A DNA stretch of 64,000 nt, taken from Sophora flavescens. Its lineage: Eukaryota; Streptophyta; Magnoliopsida; Fabales; Fabaceae. The notes under the pieces were generated by a model, which ran no database searches, was not told the DNA's origin, and worked only from the letters and a program-made list of their open reading frames with translations. A program made the translations under genes and the position numbers. Shown here piece after piece: positions 10,521 through 21,361 of this stretch. Numbering within the stretch: position 1 is the first letter of the stretch; each line of letters opens with the position of its first letter. The stretch lies in assembly GCA_030762895.1 (NCBI GenBank), contig CM061062.1, positions 6,785,293-6,849,292 of the forward strand, written 5' to 3'.

Positions 10521-11505
10521 TATGTCTTAATGACTAATATATATTGAATCATGTGAAGCAAGAAATTGAAAATATAATTTATAAAATAAAAATACAAGTA
10601 TTTTTTTTATAGGCAAATGTTAGTGTTGAATTAATGTTGATGTTAGTATTTGTTAGTGTTTGAGTTTTGAACCCTCTCCCTCTTTATCACTACACTCCTT
10701 AACTCCTCTACCCCAACCACATAACCCCTAAATACAAGTTTTTTTTTTATCTTAATAAACAGAAAAATATATAAAAACCTTTTTTAATTAATTGTAATAC
10801 TTTAATAAATGATAGTAAATGCTTCTTAATTAACCAGTTTTATTTTGTAGGTTTTCTTGGGTGTTATAACTTGAGTCTAATTTGAGTTTTATTAATTTTG
10901 TATTTTGTAATTACAACGTGGAGGTTGCTTGGATGGGTGGTCTTGGACAGGGAAATTAAATTTGTACTCTTGTTTTTTTAATCATGGATACATTAGAGGA
11001 TAACTCATATATTCATATAATGTTGGATGCCATTTAATTGAGTTTTTTTTTAAATTTTTTTTAATGTAGTTGCTTAATGCTTATGGTATGGATAGAAGGT
11101 CAAAGTGTTGTGCCGCGAACATTTAACAGTAGCAAATTAAGAAAACATGACCAAAAAATAATCGATCATAATAAACATACTAAAATTAATACTGAAACAT
11201 TAACTTAAACATTACAAGTTTAATGTTTGAAATCATCACTTTAAAAATGAGTTTACCTAACCACCAAGTTGAATTCTTTTGACTTAAAATTGCATAAGCT
11301 GATACTTTTATTAAAAATAAATCAATAAATTAAATAGAATAAGAAAACATGGATACATTTCCTAAAACATTAATAATTACATTAAAAAAATCCAAATATA
11401 AAATGAGAATTTATAATTTATTTAATGCTTGGTTTATTATTCAAATTATTAGACTAGTTCATTAAAAGTTAAAACTTCAAAGGATGAGACAGAATGAATG
11501 AGTTA
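10521..11505. other. AT-rich intergenic stretch, nothing recognised
   Basis: Homopolymer A and T runs and stop-dense frames on both strands. No gene, RNA or clear repeat could be supported. Confidence 0.5.
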
Positions 11506-11788
11506 TGATAGATGCACACCCAAAGTTGACACCTAGTTAATCATGTGTAAATTTTTGCTTAATTCAGTTCATTATATGGTTAATGGGTTATATGAAGCTT
11601 ATTTTCCATAATCATGTAAATATTTGGTTAATCACAAGCAAAAATCTAGTTAATTCAAATTTTTATATGATTAATGGGTCATCATAAATTAACCAAATAT
11701 TTACACGTGATTAACCATATGATGAATTGAATTAACCAAATAGTTGTACCGATTAACCAAGATGTCAATTTTGGGTGTGCATCTATCA
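11506..11788. mobile_element. MITE with about 27-bp terminal inverted repeats
   Basis: The left end TGATAGATGCACACCCAAAG and the right end read in reverse (TGATAGATGCACACCCAAAA) match for about 27 bp with few mismatches, and continue into GTTAATC-rich subterminal sequence on both sides. It is about 283 bp and noncoding. I could not define a convincing target duplication, so the superfamily (Mutator- or PIF-like) is open. Confidence 0.6.
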
Positions 11789-12067
11789 TTTCTCCCGAAA
11801 GAATATCCTCAGGCTATTCTTCTTCTTCTTTTTTGGTTAAAATATATCCTCAAACTATTCTATCACCTGCCAGAATCAATAAATAATGATTGTGGATGGG
11901 ACCACCAACGACACCTTCTCTTCCTTCTATTGACCATGACTTTCAAATGGCCATGAGGTCAATGTCAAGTGTCAACACCAGCAAAGCTCTCTAGTGAAGA
12001 GAGTGTGAAGCCATGCACGGTGGATTTAGAGTTTAGAGAGAGAAAGATAGAATTACTTTATATTGGC

Positions 12068-12806
12068 TTGGTTTGTTTTTTCTTATTCCTCTTGTATATG
12101 GGTTAGAATACTCATAATATTATAAATCAATATACTCTATGTTTATTAAAAAAATTACTTTACTACTCCCTCTGGTACTTATTATAAGAAACAAAACCCT
12201 AAAATACACAGATCAAGGAAATGCATTAAAATAAGCTAATTGTAATTAATATTCATATAAATTTACAAAAATACCCTTCTAATCTTAATTAATGTTCCAC
12301 TTGTATGGAAAGTTGATACTATATCGTAAATATAATCCTATAATAAATGAGGGTAAAATTGGAAATTAACATTTAATATTTATCAAAATTGATGCATGTT
12401 TCTTATATTTATGACAAAAAAAAGTATCCATTTACTTCTTATAATAAGGACCGGAGGGAGTATTATATAGAAAGAGTGTGTGGGTAATGGCCGGAATGAA
12501 TGGTTAGAATGGTATTTTAATCCTTAGATGAAATTTTTTATTGGCAATTGTTAATAATTAGTGTGTTATGTTAGTAGATGAATTAAACCCATTATCACCT
12601 TATAACTCTCGATCCTCAGATGAATTGTTTTTTTTCCTACACAACAAATTAAGTGGAGAAAAATTAAGGTTCTTCTGTGATAGTTGGACATAAGTACATA
12701 ACACATGACATATATAACAATGAAAAATTTAATAGGAATTAAACTGAGAAAAATAATAACAATAAGAGAATATGGCCATACGTGCATGAGGCCGTACAAA
12801 GATAAT
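12068..12806 (+). repeat. Local direct duplication, copy 1 (contains a MITE)
   Basis: Homologous to 14017-14470, starting at TTGGTTTGTTTTTTCTTATT and ending at GTACAAAGATAAT. Copy 1 is longer because of the Stowaway MITE at 12166-12460. No ORF is shared by both copies, so this is noncoding duplication upstream of the small gene at 14685. Confidence 0.8.
12166..12460. mobile_element. Stowaway-type MITE, 295 bp
   Basis: Inverted ends CTCCCTCTGG..TTATTATAAG and CTTATAATAAGGACCGGAGGGAG are typical of Tc1/mariner-derived Stowaway MITEs. TA flanks both sides (12164-12165 and 12461-12462). The second copy of the host duplication has the empty site TTACTTTACTATTATATAG near 14112-14130, which confirms both the insertion and the TA duplication. 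Confidence 0.88.
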
Positions 12807-14016
12807 TCCCGTGTGTCTTCTTCTATTTATCTGCAATTCTATTTTTCGTGTATGTGTGTGAACATCTCTGTGCAATACTCAGCTGCAATTTAGAGCTGAA
12901 TTCACAACAGTTTTGATGAGAATTGATAATATCATGGATTTTTTCATCACAGTTAGTTACCGAATTTACCATATTTTATTATATTAATTAATCATTGTTA
13001 AGCTGCCATTATCATTAAACTATCAACATTATTTTTGTCTTTTTTGGTCTACCATCAACGTTATCTAATGTATTAAACTATTAATCTTATATAATTTCCG
13101 ATGAAAATAGTTTCACCCCTTTTAAATCGTGTGTACTAATTTAAATTCCTAAAAATATTTAGGACAAAAATAAGTCTTAAAATTTTTTATCCTACCGGAA
13201 AATAAGAATATCTTTATGAGGCAAAATATGAACTCGTTTTTGGTTACATTTTCCCGTTAATAAATGTTCCTTTGGTTGCCACATAAAGATAAATACTAGT
13301 ACCATTCAACTTTAGAAGACCATACATGATTGATGATTCTCCTCTTATTTTTGGCATCATCTACAAAAATTACCAAACACAGTTTCTCAGACTCTGCTGC
13401 GGATTTTTTTTTGGCAAAAATTCACGCGCCAAAGGATGGGGTTAGAGAACATTATTTCTTTGTGTTTTATTTTTTGTAATTTTGTACCAAAAATAGTCTC
13501 AGTAGAGATAAACATGACTCATGAGACAAATTACACCTTATATGATTCATTCGAAGTCACTAGTGGATTCATTTTTAACAATAATACAAGTCTTTCTTAC
13601 ACCATAAACATTGTATGCACAAATTATATGTCAATTGGGCATCGTTCTCATATTTAATCTGCCATAAATTTAATTCATGCTGATAACAATGTAATGTTAG
13701 ACTGAATATATAATCCATAAAAATCATTTATGTGAAAATGTTTATTATATATGACTGAACTTCAAAATAGTTTGCATGAGCTCATATTCTTAATTGAGTT
13801 TTTAAATGGTTTATTCATGCATTTGACAAGTGTTACTCAAATATAGCTTTTCAATAATTCTTCCAAAAACATAGAACCAGACGTTGCAGTTCCATATATT
13901 CTTTTAGGCACATAATCGAATCATCAATATATTGGTGCATTTCCGTTGTCAGCACTCAAAATCAATAACCACATGTCCCTATCCGACAAGGGCTTCATGT
14001 TAAAACTTGGTTTGGT
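12807..14016. other. Intergenic stretch between the duplicated copies
   Basis: AT-rich. A 73-codon frame at 13436 has no recognisable domain and no copy elsewhere, so I do not call it. Positions 13225-13325 are the left arm of an inverted repeat whose other arm is at about 16525-16600. Confidence 0.5.
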
Positions 14017-14470
14017 TTGGTTTGTTTTTTCTTATTCCTCTTGTATATGGGTTAGAATGCTCATAATATTCAAAATCAATATACTCTATGTCTCTATGTT
14101 TATTAAAAAAATTACTTTACTATTATATAGAAAGAGTGTGTGGGTAATGGCCGAAATGAATGGTAAGAATGGTATTTTAATCCTTAGATGAATTTTTTTA
14201 TTGGCAACTGTTAATAATTAATGTGTTATCTTAGTTGAGGAATTAAACCCATGATCACCTTATAACTCTCGATCCTTAGATGAATTGTTCTTTTTTTCCT
14301 ACATTACAAATTATGTGGAGAAAAATTAAGGTTCTTCTAAGACAGTTGGACATAAGTACATAACACATGACATATATAACAATGAAAAATTACTAAGAGG
14401 AATTAAACTAAGAGAAATAATAACAATAAGAGAATATGTCCATACGCGCATGAGACCGTACAAAGATAAT
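14017..14470 (+). repeat. Local direct duplication, copy 2 (empty site)
   Basis: Matches 12068-12806 apart from the MITE and small changes. It ends about 150 bp before the TATA box of the gene at 14685, so it may lie in that gene's distal promoter. Confidence 0.8.
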
Positions 14471-14620
14471 ATCCATAATTAAGAATTTAATATCCATGTC
14501 TATGACTATATATATACGACATTTATATAATTATTAATACTATATAATATAATAATCAACCTTCAAACCCCGTTTTGTTCCCCTTTGAGCACAGAGTGAG
14601 AACCCTCAGTGACAGTACCT

Positions 14621-14630
14621 CTATATATAC
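14621..14630 (+). promoter_or_regulatory. TATA box of the small gene
   Basis: CTATATATAC lies about 60 bp before the ATG at 14685, a spacing that predicts a short 5' leader of about 30 bases. Confidence 0.55.
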
Positions 14631-14684
14631 CCCTGGAAAATTCATATTTCATAGAAAAAGAGCCCTTGAAAGTGTTAGAACAAA

Positions 14685-14918
14685 ATGAGTGCATCAAATT
14701 CGAAATCACCCAATGCTCCCAGCTACATGGATGTCAAAGTTAACAATAAGGGTGAACTCATTGCAGCCAAGGAGAAGCTACCCAAACAGCCACAGGGTAC
14801 AATCCTCCGTGTCTTCATTGGAAAGAGTGTGAAGCAGCCGATGACGCGAGAAATACGGAGGAGGGCCAATAAACTGAAGATAGAGGTTATTCCTGCTCCA
14901 GGCAAGGAAAAATATTAG
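14685..14918 (+). CDS. Small basic protein of unknown function, 77 aa
   Basis: Single-exon ORF with ATG in the context AAAATGAGT and a TATA box about 60 bp upstream, ending TAG (CDS end 14918 includes the stop). The protein starts MSASNSKSPNAPSYMDVKVN, has no signal peptide or membrane span, and is lysine/arginine-rich in its second half (TREIRRRANKLKIEVIPAPG). The composition looks like a real soluble protein rather than random translation. I do not recognise the family. It is the only ORF of the window not explained by a mobile element. It sits in a region of local duplications and between inverted arms at about 13275 and 16560, so it may be cargo of a larger element. The alternative is a truncated copy of a larger gene. 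Confidence 0.55.
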   Translation: MSASNSKSPNAPSYMDVKVNNKGELIAAKEKLPKQPQGTILRVFIGKSVKQPMTREIRRRANKLKIEVIPAPGKEKY

Positions 14919-14951
14919 GTGGAGTGGACTCATAATTTAGCCTATTATATT

Positions 14952-14956
<5 letters not shown>

Positions 14957-15010
<54 letters not shown>
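14957..15010. repeat. AT dinucleotide microsatellite
   Basis: About 54 bp of alternating AT, starting some 40 bp after the stop of the small gene and so within or near its 3' UTR. Confidence 0.9.
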
Positions 15011-15012
<2 letters not shown>

Positions 15013-17149
15013 GCTATATAGAATGAGTTTGTTTTTAATTATCTTTATCTGCTATTATGGTTTCTTCTTTTTCATGGGTAAGGTCTAATATCCCCCATGT
15101 TTTTTTGTTTTTCTCTTGCTCTTTTATGAAATAAATTAGGAAGTGTACTCTTTTTCCTTTGATGATTTTATCTTTAAGGAGAGTTTTACATCAAAGGTTT
15201 TAATGAGGCCCTTTCCTTTATAAAAAAATAAAATAAAATTTGGTTGCTTGCTTTGTTGGTGTCTGAATCCAACATAGGGTGTTTTTAGGGCCTTTAGGTA
15301 TCTATATATATCGTTCATGTACACACTCATGAAATATATATATGAAATTAATGCAATTACATTAATATTTCTCCTCTGGTATATTTAATGGATGTTTAAT
15401 CAATATGCAGTTTGTGTTCTTTATGATGGTGTTATTTGTGTTACAAACGCCTTTCATTCCATTACCCACCCACACACTCTTTCTCTATGGAATTCAAGAA
15501 CAAAAATTTTAGTTGATTTTGAAAATTTATGTCAAGCAAAGCATTGCAGTCTTTATCTAAAATATGTGTAAACCCAAACGACATTGACAATTTCTTCGCG
15601 AAGGTTTCTCAGCAAGTGAGAAATGAAGGGTCATGAGCTACGTACTTCATGCACAACTTCAAAATCTAGGCCTTTATACCACAAGTTGTATAAAAAAAAA
15701 AAAGAATTATTAGGAACATATTTAACCCTATAAAAGTTTAAAGGAGAAATGAGGAACATTGCTGGGAAAATCTCGAGACTTAGTGGCATTCTTCTCAGAC
15801 TTTCTCATTTCCTAAATGCCAAGTAACACAATCAATGGGAAGCTGAAGCTAAAGAGAATTAGAACTACTGCTCACAACACTTAATCCTGACTCAGGAACA
15901 ATATATTTGTCCTCGGTCCTCACCCATTGAGTCCAAATAAGAAAAATTTTAAGCCATTGGAACGTTGAGGAGGTGGAAAGGCATGGAGAAATGGTTTTAA
16001 CTTTTAATGTAGTGAAACTGACTTTTTAATGATGTTATTAGCGTATATTTGAAGAGGTGGGGAGACATGGAATAATGGATAAGTAACCGAATGCAAAAAT
16101 TTTAAGATGGAATATAAATGAAGAATGGCATAAGAAATTGAAAGGGCAGCCTCTAAACTAAAGTTGCAAAAAAGAGAAGAGAGTGTTGGTAGTTTCTTAG
16201 TGCTCAAGTATCAATCTGTTTTAGAGTGACACATCATATTATTTTTTATGTGACAAAATTAGGCTTACATGGCAAATAAAGAGATTAGGTGTCAATGTGC
16301 GGGTCAGTTTTAATATATTATAATAGATAGTAGTAATTCTATCTTTCTCTCTCTAAACCTCTAAAGTTTGAGCATATTCATTTTCATCCTTTTAAGTTTT
16401 AATCAACTAGTCTATTACTTTAAAGAAGAAAACATTAAATAAAATTGTCCACTATTTGCTTTAACAGTGACGACCAATAACTACTGATCTTAACAACTCC
16501 TTTTGTCAACTCTGAAACACAAAGAATGGTCTGAGAATGGTACTAGTATTTTATCTTTATGTGGCAACCAGTTGAACATGATAATAGCGGAAAAACAAGT
16601 TCAAAATGAATAAAGGACATTAACAGTCATTCAAGGCTATTTGGTTTTCTCAATAAGCAAATGTAGATGGGCAGGGTGTTCTTGTTTGGTAACGCCTGTC
16701 AATATTTTCAAAAAATAAAAAAATAAAAAAATCAAGAGCTGATCCTTCTTAGATTGCGGGCTCAAAACTATTCGCTCAAGTTTGTGGGCATATTTTAGAT
16801 CATTCATAACAAACCCAATTTCATACCAATTACCAACACAACCTCCCATTTCAATTACTTTGACCTCCTAATGAGAGAATATTTCAACATCCTTAATATC
16901 ATTTTGATTTTCAATGACCTTTGGACTTGTGACATGGAAAAAGTAAAATCATAGAATGGTGGTGAAAGCTTCCAAACTTGTACTAATGAATACAAACCAA
17001 TTTTTTATAGGCAAATGTTAGTAGTTAGTTGTTATTTCCAATCTCCACCATTCATTTTATATTAATCCATTGTTGTACATTAATTCATTAAAGAAGTTAT
17101 CTAAATTTCATTGAATTATAATAAAATCAGTGGTGGGGATTGAGGATAA
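15011..17149. other. Intergenic stretch with inverted fragments of upstream sequence
   Basis: No gene recognised. 15457-15485 contains CATTACCCACCCACACACTC, a reversed partial match to the duplication at 12470 and 14135. 16330-16360 (TTCTATCTTTCTCTCTC) mirrors 12030-12055. 16525-16600 mirrors 13225-13325, including GGTTGCCACATAAAGATAAA. Confidence 0.5.
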
Positions 17150-18884
17150 TGTTGTTTTGGCTTCAAAGACTCGAGAGGGGGGTAAACCGAGTTTTAAAAA
17201 ATTCTTCCTTTTCGAAAACTTTACTTTTGAAGTCAGAGTTGCCTCAGGATCTTTTACAAAAACAGTGAAGGGCTTTTTATGAAATCTTGAATAGAAGGTG
17301 ATGAGGTGAATCAGTTCAGAAAGATAAATCAGTGCTTCTGTCACTTTAGTGGACGAGCGCTTCTGTCACTTGTGTGGACGAGCGCTTCTGTCACTTTAGT
17401 GGACGAGCGCTTCTGTCACTTGTGTGGATTAGCGCTTCTGTCACTTTAGTGATTGAATCAAACAGTTATTGAATCAAACAGGAAGAAGTTCACCAGTTTC
17501 AAAACTCAGTAATAACAAAATACGGAAACTGATTAAACCTTTAAAGATTAAGAACAAGTTATGCAAGTTTCAGATACAAGCATTAACAATCAAGAACAAA
17601 CTTGCAGGTTTCAGTTTCAGTATAATTGAATACACATTCATTATTACAGTTTACTCAAGGTTCAATACTGATTATGCAGATCAAGAACTGATATCAATTG
17701 AAAACTTAGAACATCAAGATCACAGTTATATGCGCAAGACAAAAATTAAAGAGTTTTAGTTTAGAGATACCACCCAACCAGATTTAATCTGGTTCAGTCA
17801 CCACCACTGTGACCTACATCCAGTCCCCACTCCACCTGTTGGTTTTCACACACTAACACAACAAGCTTTAGCTAGGTAGCTTGAAAAACCGTTACACCAC
17901 AGAGCACTCCTTCACCTCGAGATACTACACTCTTGTGAAGAGCCTCAATGTTCTTCCTTAGGGATACCTCACCCTAATCACACAGAGAGACTCCCTCTCT
18001 CTTTACAATCAAATAGAACGAAAAGATTGATTCCTAAACTCTCAATAGTCAGATATACAAATTGAAGTTCTTATGAGAATTGAAACACTCTTTTTCACAA
18101 TAAGCTCAAGAAAGATGATGAATGATTTTCACAATTGATCTCTCAAATTGATTTCGTGTAATTATGATGTGTTTGATATATGTCAAAGTGTTCCTTTGAT
18201 CTCTCTATATATAGGAAACAAGTTATAGCCGTTGGGATCAATTAAAACAGATTTGGGTCTGATAACAGAATATGTTTTCTTGATTCGGATTCTTGAACAG
18301 GGGTTGAGTACATGGCTGTATTAACCAATTTCATACTGATAGTTCTGATAGTTTCTCAAAATCTTGAACTTGGTTAATCCATCAGTACACCCATTCAATA
18401 CATCTATGTATTGAATCAAGAACCTTAAATTCATTTGTCAGTTACAGTAACAGACATACATCCATTGATTACATGGCTGTACCTGACAAATAATTTTATT
18501 ATTTCCAAAAATCATTTTCATTAAAAAAAACTTATTCCTTTTAATGCAGGTCATGAAAATTGATTTTCTTCATGCATCTTTTTAGTTGAGCTATTTTGTG
18601 ACTAAGAGATTTCTTTCTCTTACAAATCATCTAAGACTTAAATCTAAAATTCTCCTTTATGCTTGGTCTTGATGATCCTTTGATCTTTGACTTTGGTCTT
18701 TTGATTTCTACATGCAACTCCTTGATTCCTTCAAGTTCTTCCTTGAATATTTTCCTTGAATTTGCTTAATGAACTTGTTGATCACTGCTTGATACCTGTC
18801 TTTGCAATTTGACACTAAAACACTTGCACACACATTAAATTGTATTTGTCATATATCAAAATCTCTAAGTCATTGAGTCTTACA
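17150..18884 (-). repeat. Minus-strand copia 3' LTR
   Basis: Read on the minus strand it begins TGTAAGACTC (18884) and ends near CTTTGAAGCCAAAACA (about 17150), about 1.74 kb. The sequence just before it on the minus strand, AAAAAATGGGGAGTT, is a copia-type polypurine tract following TTTGTCATAATA, as in many plant Ty1/copia elements. So this is the 3' LTR of an element otherwise lost. The left limit is approximate because no target duplication was found. Confidence 0.65.
17333..17453 (-). repeat. 25-bp minisatellite in the minus copia LTR
   Basis: Five units of 25 bp with core CGCTTCTGTCACTT, alternating TTAGTGGACGAG and GTGTGGACGAG endings. The reverse complement (GTCCACTAAAGTGATAGAAG) is the repeat found at 37080-37400 in the other copia LTR. 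Confidence 0.85.
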
Positions 18885-19475
18885 AACTCCCCATTTTTTA
18901 TTATGACAAATTTTCTAACAAATTATAAGATCAGAGTATAAGTGTAGTAGGTAGTGTTTTTGGTTTATATCATGGTATCGGTATATATAAGGCAAAAAAT
19001 TATCAGCGTTTGTTTCTCACCTTAATCATGTACTTCTGCTCCCCTCAACATATCTGTATTTTGTTTTTCCCTTTCTTTATATCTACTTTTTCCTCCCCTT
19101 TTGGCATATAAAAATGTGAAGAACTTCAAGCTGAGAGGCAGCATTTACTTCAACATAGCATATAAAATTGTTCATGTGGTGCGGGACAAATCAAAAGCCG
19201 TCCATCTAAAATTGTTAATTTTGAAATAAGGTCCATCTAAATGGTTCCTTTTGATGCATGTCCATCTTCCACATCAATGTACTAAAACACAAAGTACCTA
19301 GTAGATGAGCTCCATATGCCCCCAATGGATGGGCTTCTCATTAAGGTCTTAGGTCCAAAGCTTGTGGGGGCAGATGTCTTGGTTCGGTTTTTGGCTCAGG
19401 GTCCTTCCCGATCAAATCTATTTCTTCCGAAACTCTCTCTAATCATTCAAAGATATTCCTGTTAAGTCTCTAAAA
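18885..19475 (-). other. Remnant of copia internal sequence with polypurine tract
   Basis: Begins with the polypurine tract (18885-18899 on the plus strand: AACTCCCCATTTTTT) and continues without any coding frame. GTCCATCTAAA motifs recur near 19200-19265. No gene is seen. Confidence 0.45.
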
Positions 19476-19538
19476 TGTCTAATGTGCATTTCCCTAAGTT
19501 TTGATGAGAACTAAACATTGGTTAATGATTTAATTAAT
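19476..19538 (+). repeat. Fragment of a Sirevirus-like LTR 5' end
   Basis: TGTCTAATGTGCATTTCCCT and the following 40 bases match 36966-37028 almost exactly, then similarity stops. This is a truncated copy of the LTR found whole at 36966. Confidence 0.75.
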
Positions 19539-19584
19539 CGGGTTGGCCTAAGATGTACCACCCATGTTTTGCACCACCCACTAC

Positions 19585-20700
19585 TATTGAGACGAAATCT
19601 AGGCAAGTATTCCTAGTCATACAAGTAATACGGTGGTGAGACCGATATCGTTCCCACGAGGATTAGTTGCCAATTACCAATTCACAAGTCAACAACTATC
19701 TAGACTAAACTATGGCATGAAGAGATCAAAACATAAAATAAAGAAACAAAAGCAATAAAATATTTTTGGTCTTTTTGGGATTTTTATCAAACACTTGGAA
19801 TGCAGAAAGAGGTGTTGGGATTAAACTTCACTAAACCTTAGCCTCATGCAATAACAAGACCACCAATCCAGTTTATGCTTCAAATATTAAAATCAACCCA
19901 CAAGATTACTCAAGCCCTAATTCCTTAGACGACAAGAGCCTAAATCCCCTAATTAAACCCTAATTCCTTAGGTGGCCTAATTAGCGACTTTGTATTAAGC
20001 GTAGGGATTACACGATTACTAATAAACCAAAATCCATTCCTAGATGCAAGGTTTACTAGGTGTTTAATTCCAGATCAAGAATTGATAAGAACGTCCCCAT
20101 TGCATATCAAATCCCAAAATCAGTTTATGGATGGCCAAACCACAAAAAGCATTAAGCAACGGAATTAAACACTAATAGAGAAACATAAACATGGATTAAT
20201 AAATCAAAGCAATCACATGATATTCAGGTTTAGTTACATCTAATCCCAACAACAGGGATTTAGCTACTCATAGAGAAAGCAAAAACCAGAACAATAGGAA
20301 CAAAGGAAAGAAGAAGGGAAAGAAGAAACTCCATGGAAGCTTTCCACAACCGTCACCGCAATCCCTGGTTCAGAGCAAACGTCCCTTTAGGGTTCAGATC
20401 TTCCCAGTCGTCAGCCTCCAAGGTCTTCCTAGGGTAAAAGTGCTCCTAGGGTAAAAATCCTTTTTCGGGTCCAAGTCTCCCCTGTTTTCGTGCAGCCCCC
20501 TCTATATAATGCACAGGATCAGCACTTTATTTTTGGTTGGAGATAAAAATTATATCTTTAATTTGATGAATAGGTAAAAATCATATCAAGCATGATCTTA
20601 TCCATCAATTATGCTGTGTCAATATTCGAATTCTATTCCATTTAAAATCTTGTGGGCCCCACTTCCCAATTCTTAAATCACGCTCTTGCACTTCCACAAT
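19585..20700 (-). repeat. Degenerate minus-strand LTR related to element A
   Basis: Read on the minus strand, 19610-19760 matches the 3' part of LTR A: CATAGTTTAGTCTAGATAGT, the GAATTGGTAATTG block and CGGTCTCACCACCGTATTAC. A reversed TATA-like box (20511-20520) precedes a leader. It lacks the palindrome array of LTR A and is strongly diverged. No internal region or primer site is attached, so the ends are approximate. Confidence 0.6.
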
Positions 20701-21361
20701 TCAATCAAGCTTGTAAATTTTCACTTTAATAGGATGTGGTCCCTTGCTTTAATTATCAAAAATCAATTTGCCTTTCAAATCCCATACTTCACGTTGTTGG
20801 CCCTTTCCAAATTTGCTTTATGCCAATTGCCAACTTCTTCAATCAATTTTATTCATGTGGGCCGTGATACTAATTGCTCTTTCAATCAGATTAAATTCAT
20901 GTTGCAATCTTATCAATTACCAACTTATGTATCTTCATTAGCATTAATTGGCAGGCAACCACATGGAGTCTTTTACCAAGTCCATAGCGTTGACAAAGTA
21001 CAAAATCCAATTGAACAAAGTCCTGTGCACACCCTTCTCATTTTATGGCAACTAACGTGATTTAGGATTCTCTCGGGGCGAGACTTTGAAATTCTCTTTT
21101 TTCTTATTTTATTCAATTCTCCAAGTTTCTTGAGTCATGCTCATTCTTCATGCAAATTCTAAATTAACTGGACTTGAGCATTTTAATCATGAATTCCTGC
21201 AAAGCAACACCACAAAACCATCTTACCCGTCCCACATCTCCTTTGCTGATTTGCAATTTGAAACCCTGAAAAACTCATCACGACTTAAAGCAGATGTTAT
21301 AATATTCTTAGCACGTGCATTATATTGAATTCTTTTCTTATCATCCTCGTTCCATTTTCTT
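20701..21361. other. Remnant sequence between LTR fragment and copia element
   Basis: Open frames at 20686-21060 and 21137-21328 show no recognisable domain. This may be the outer part of the degenerate LTR. TCTCGGGGCGAG near 21072 resembles the CTCGCCCCGCGAG palindromes of LTR B and D, which supports a U3 remnant. Confidence 0.35.
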
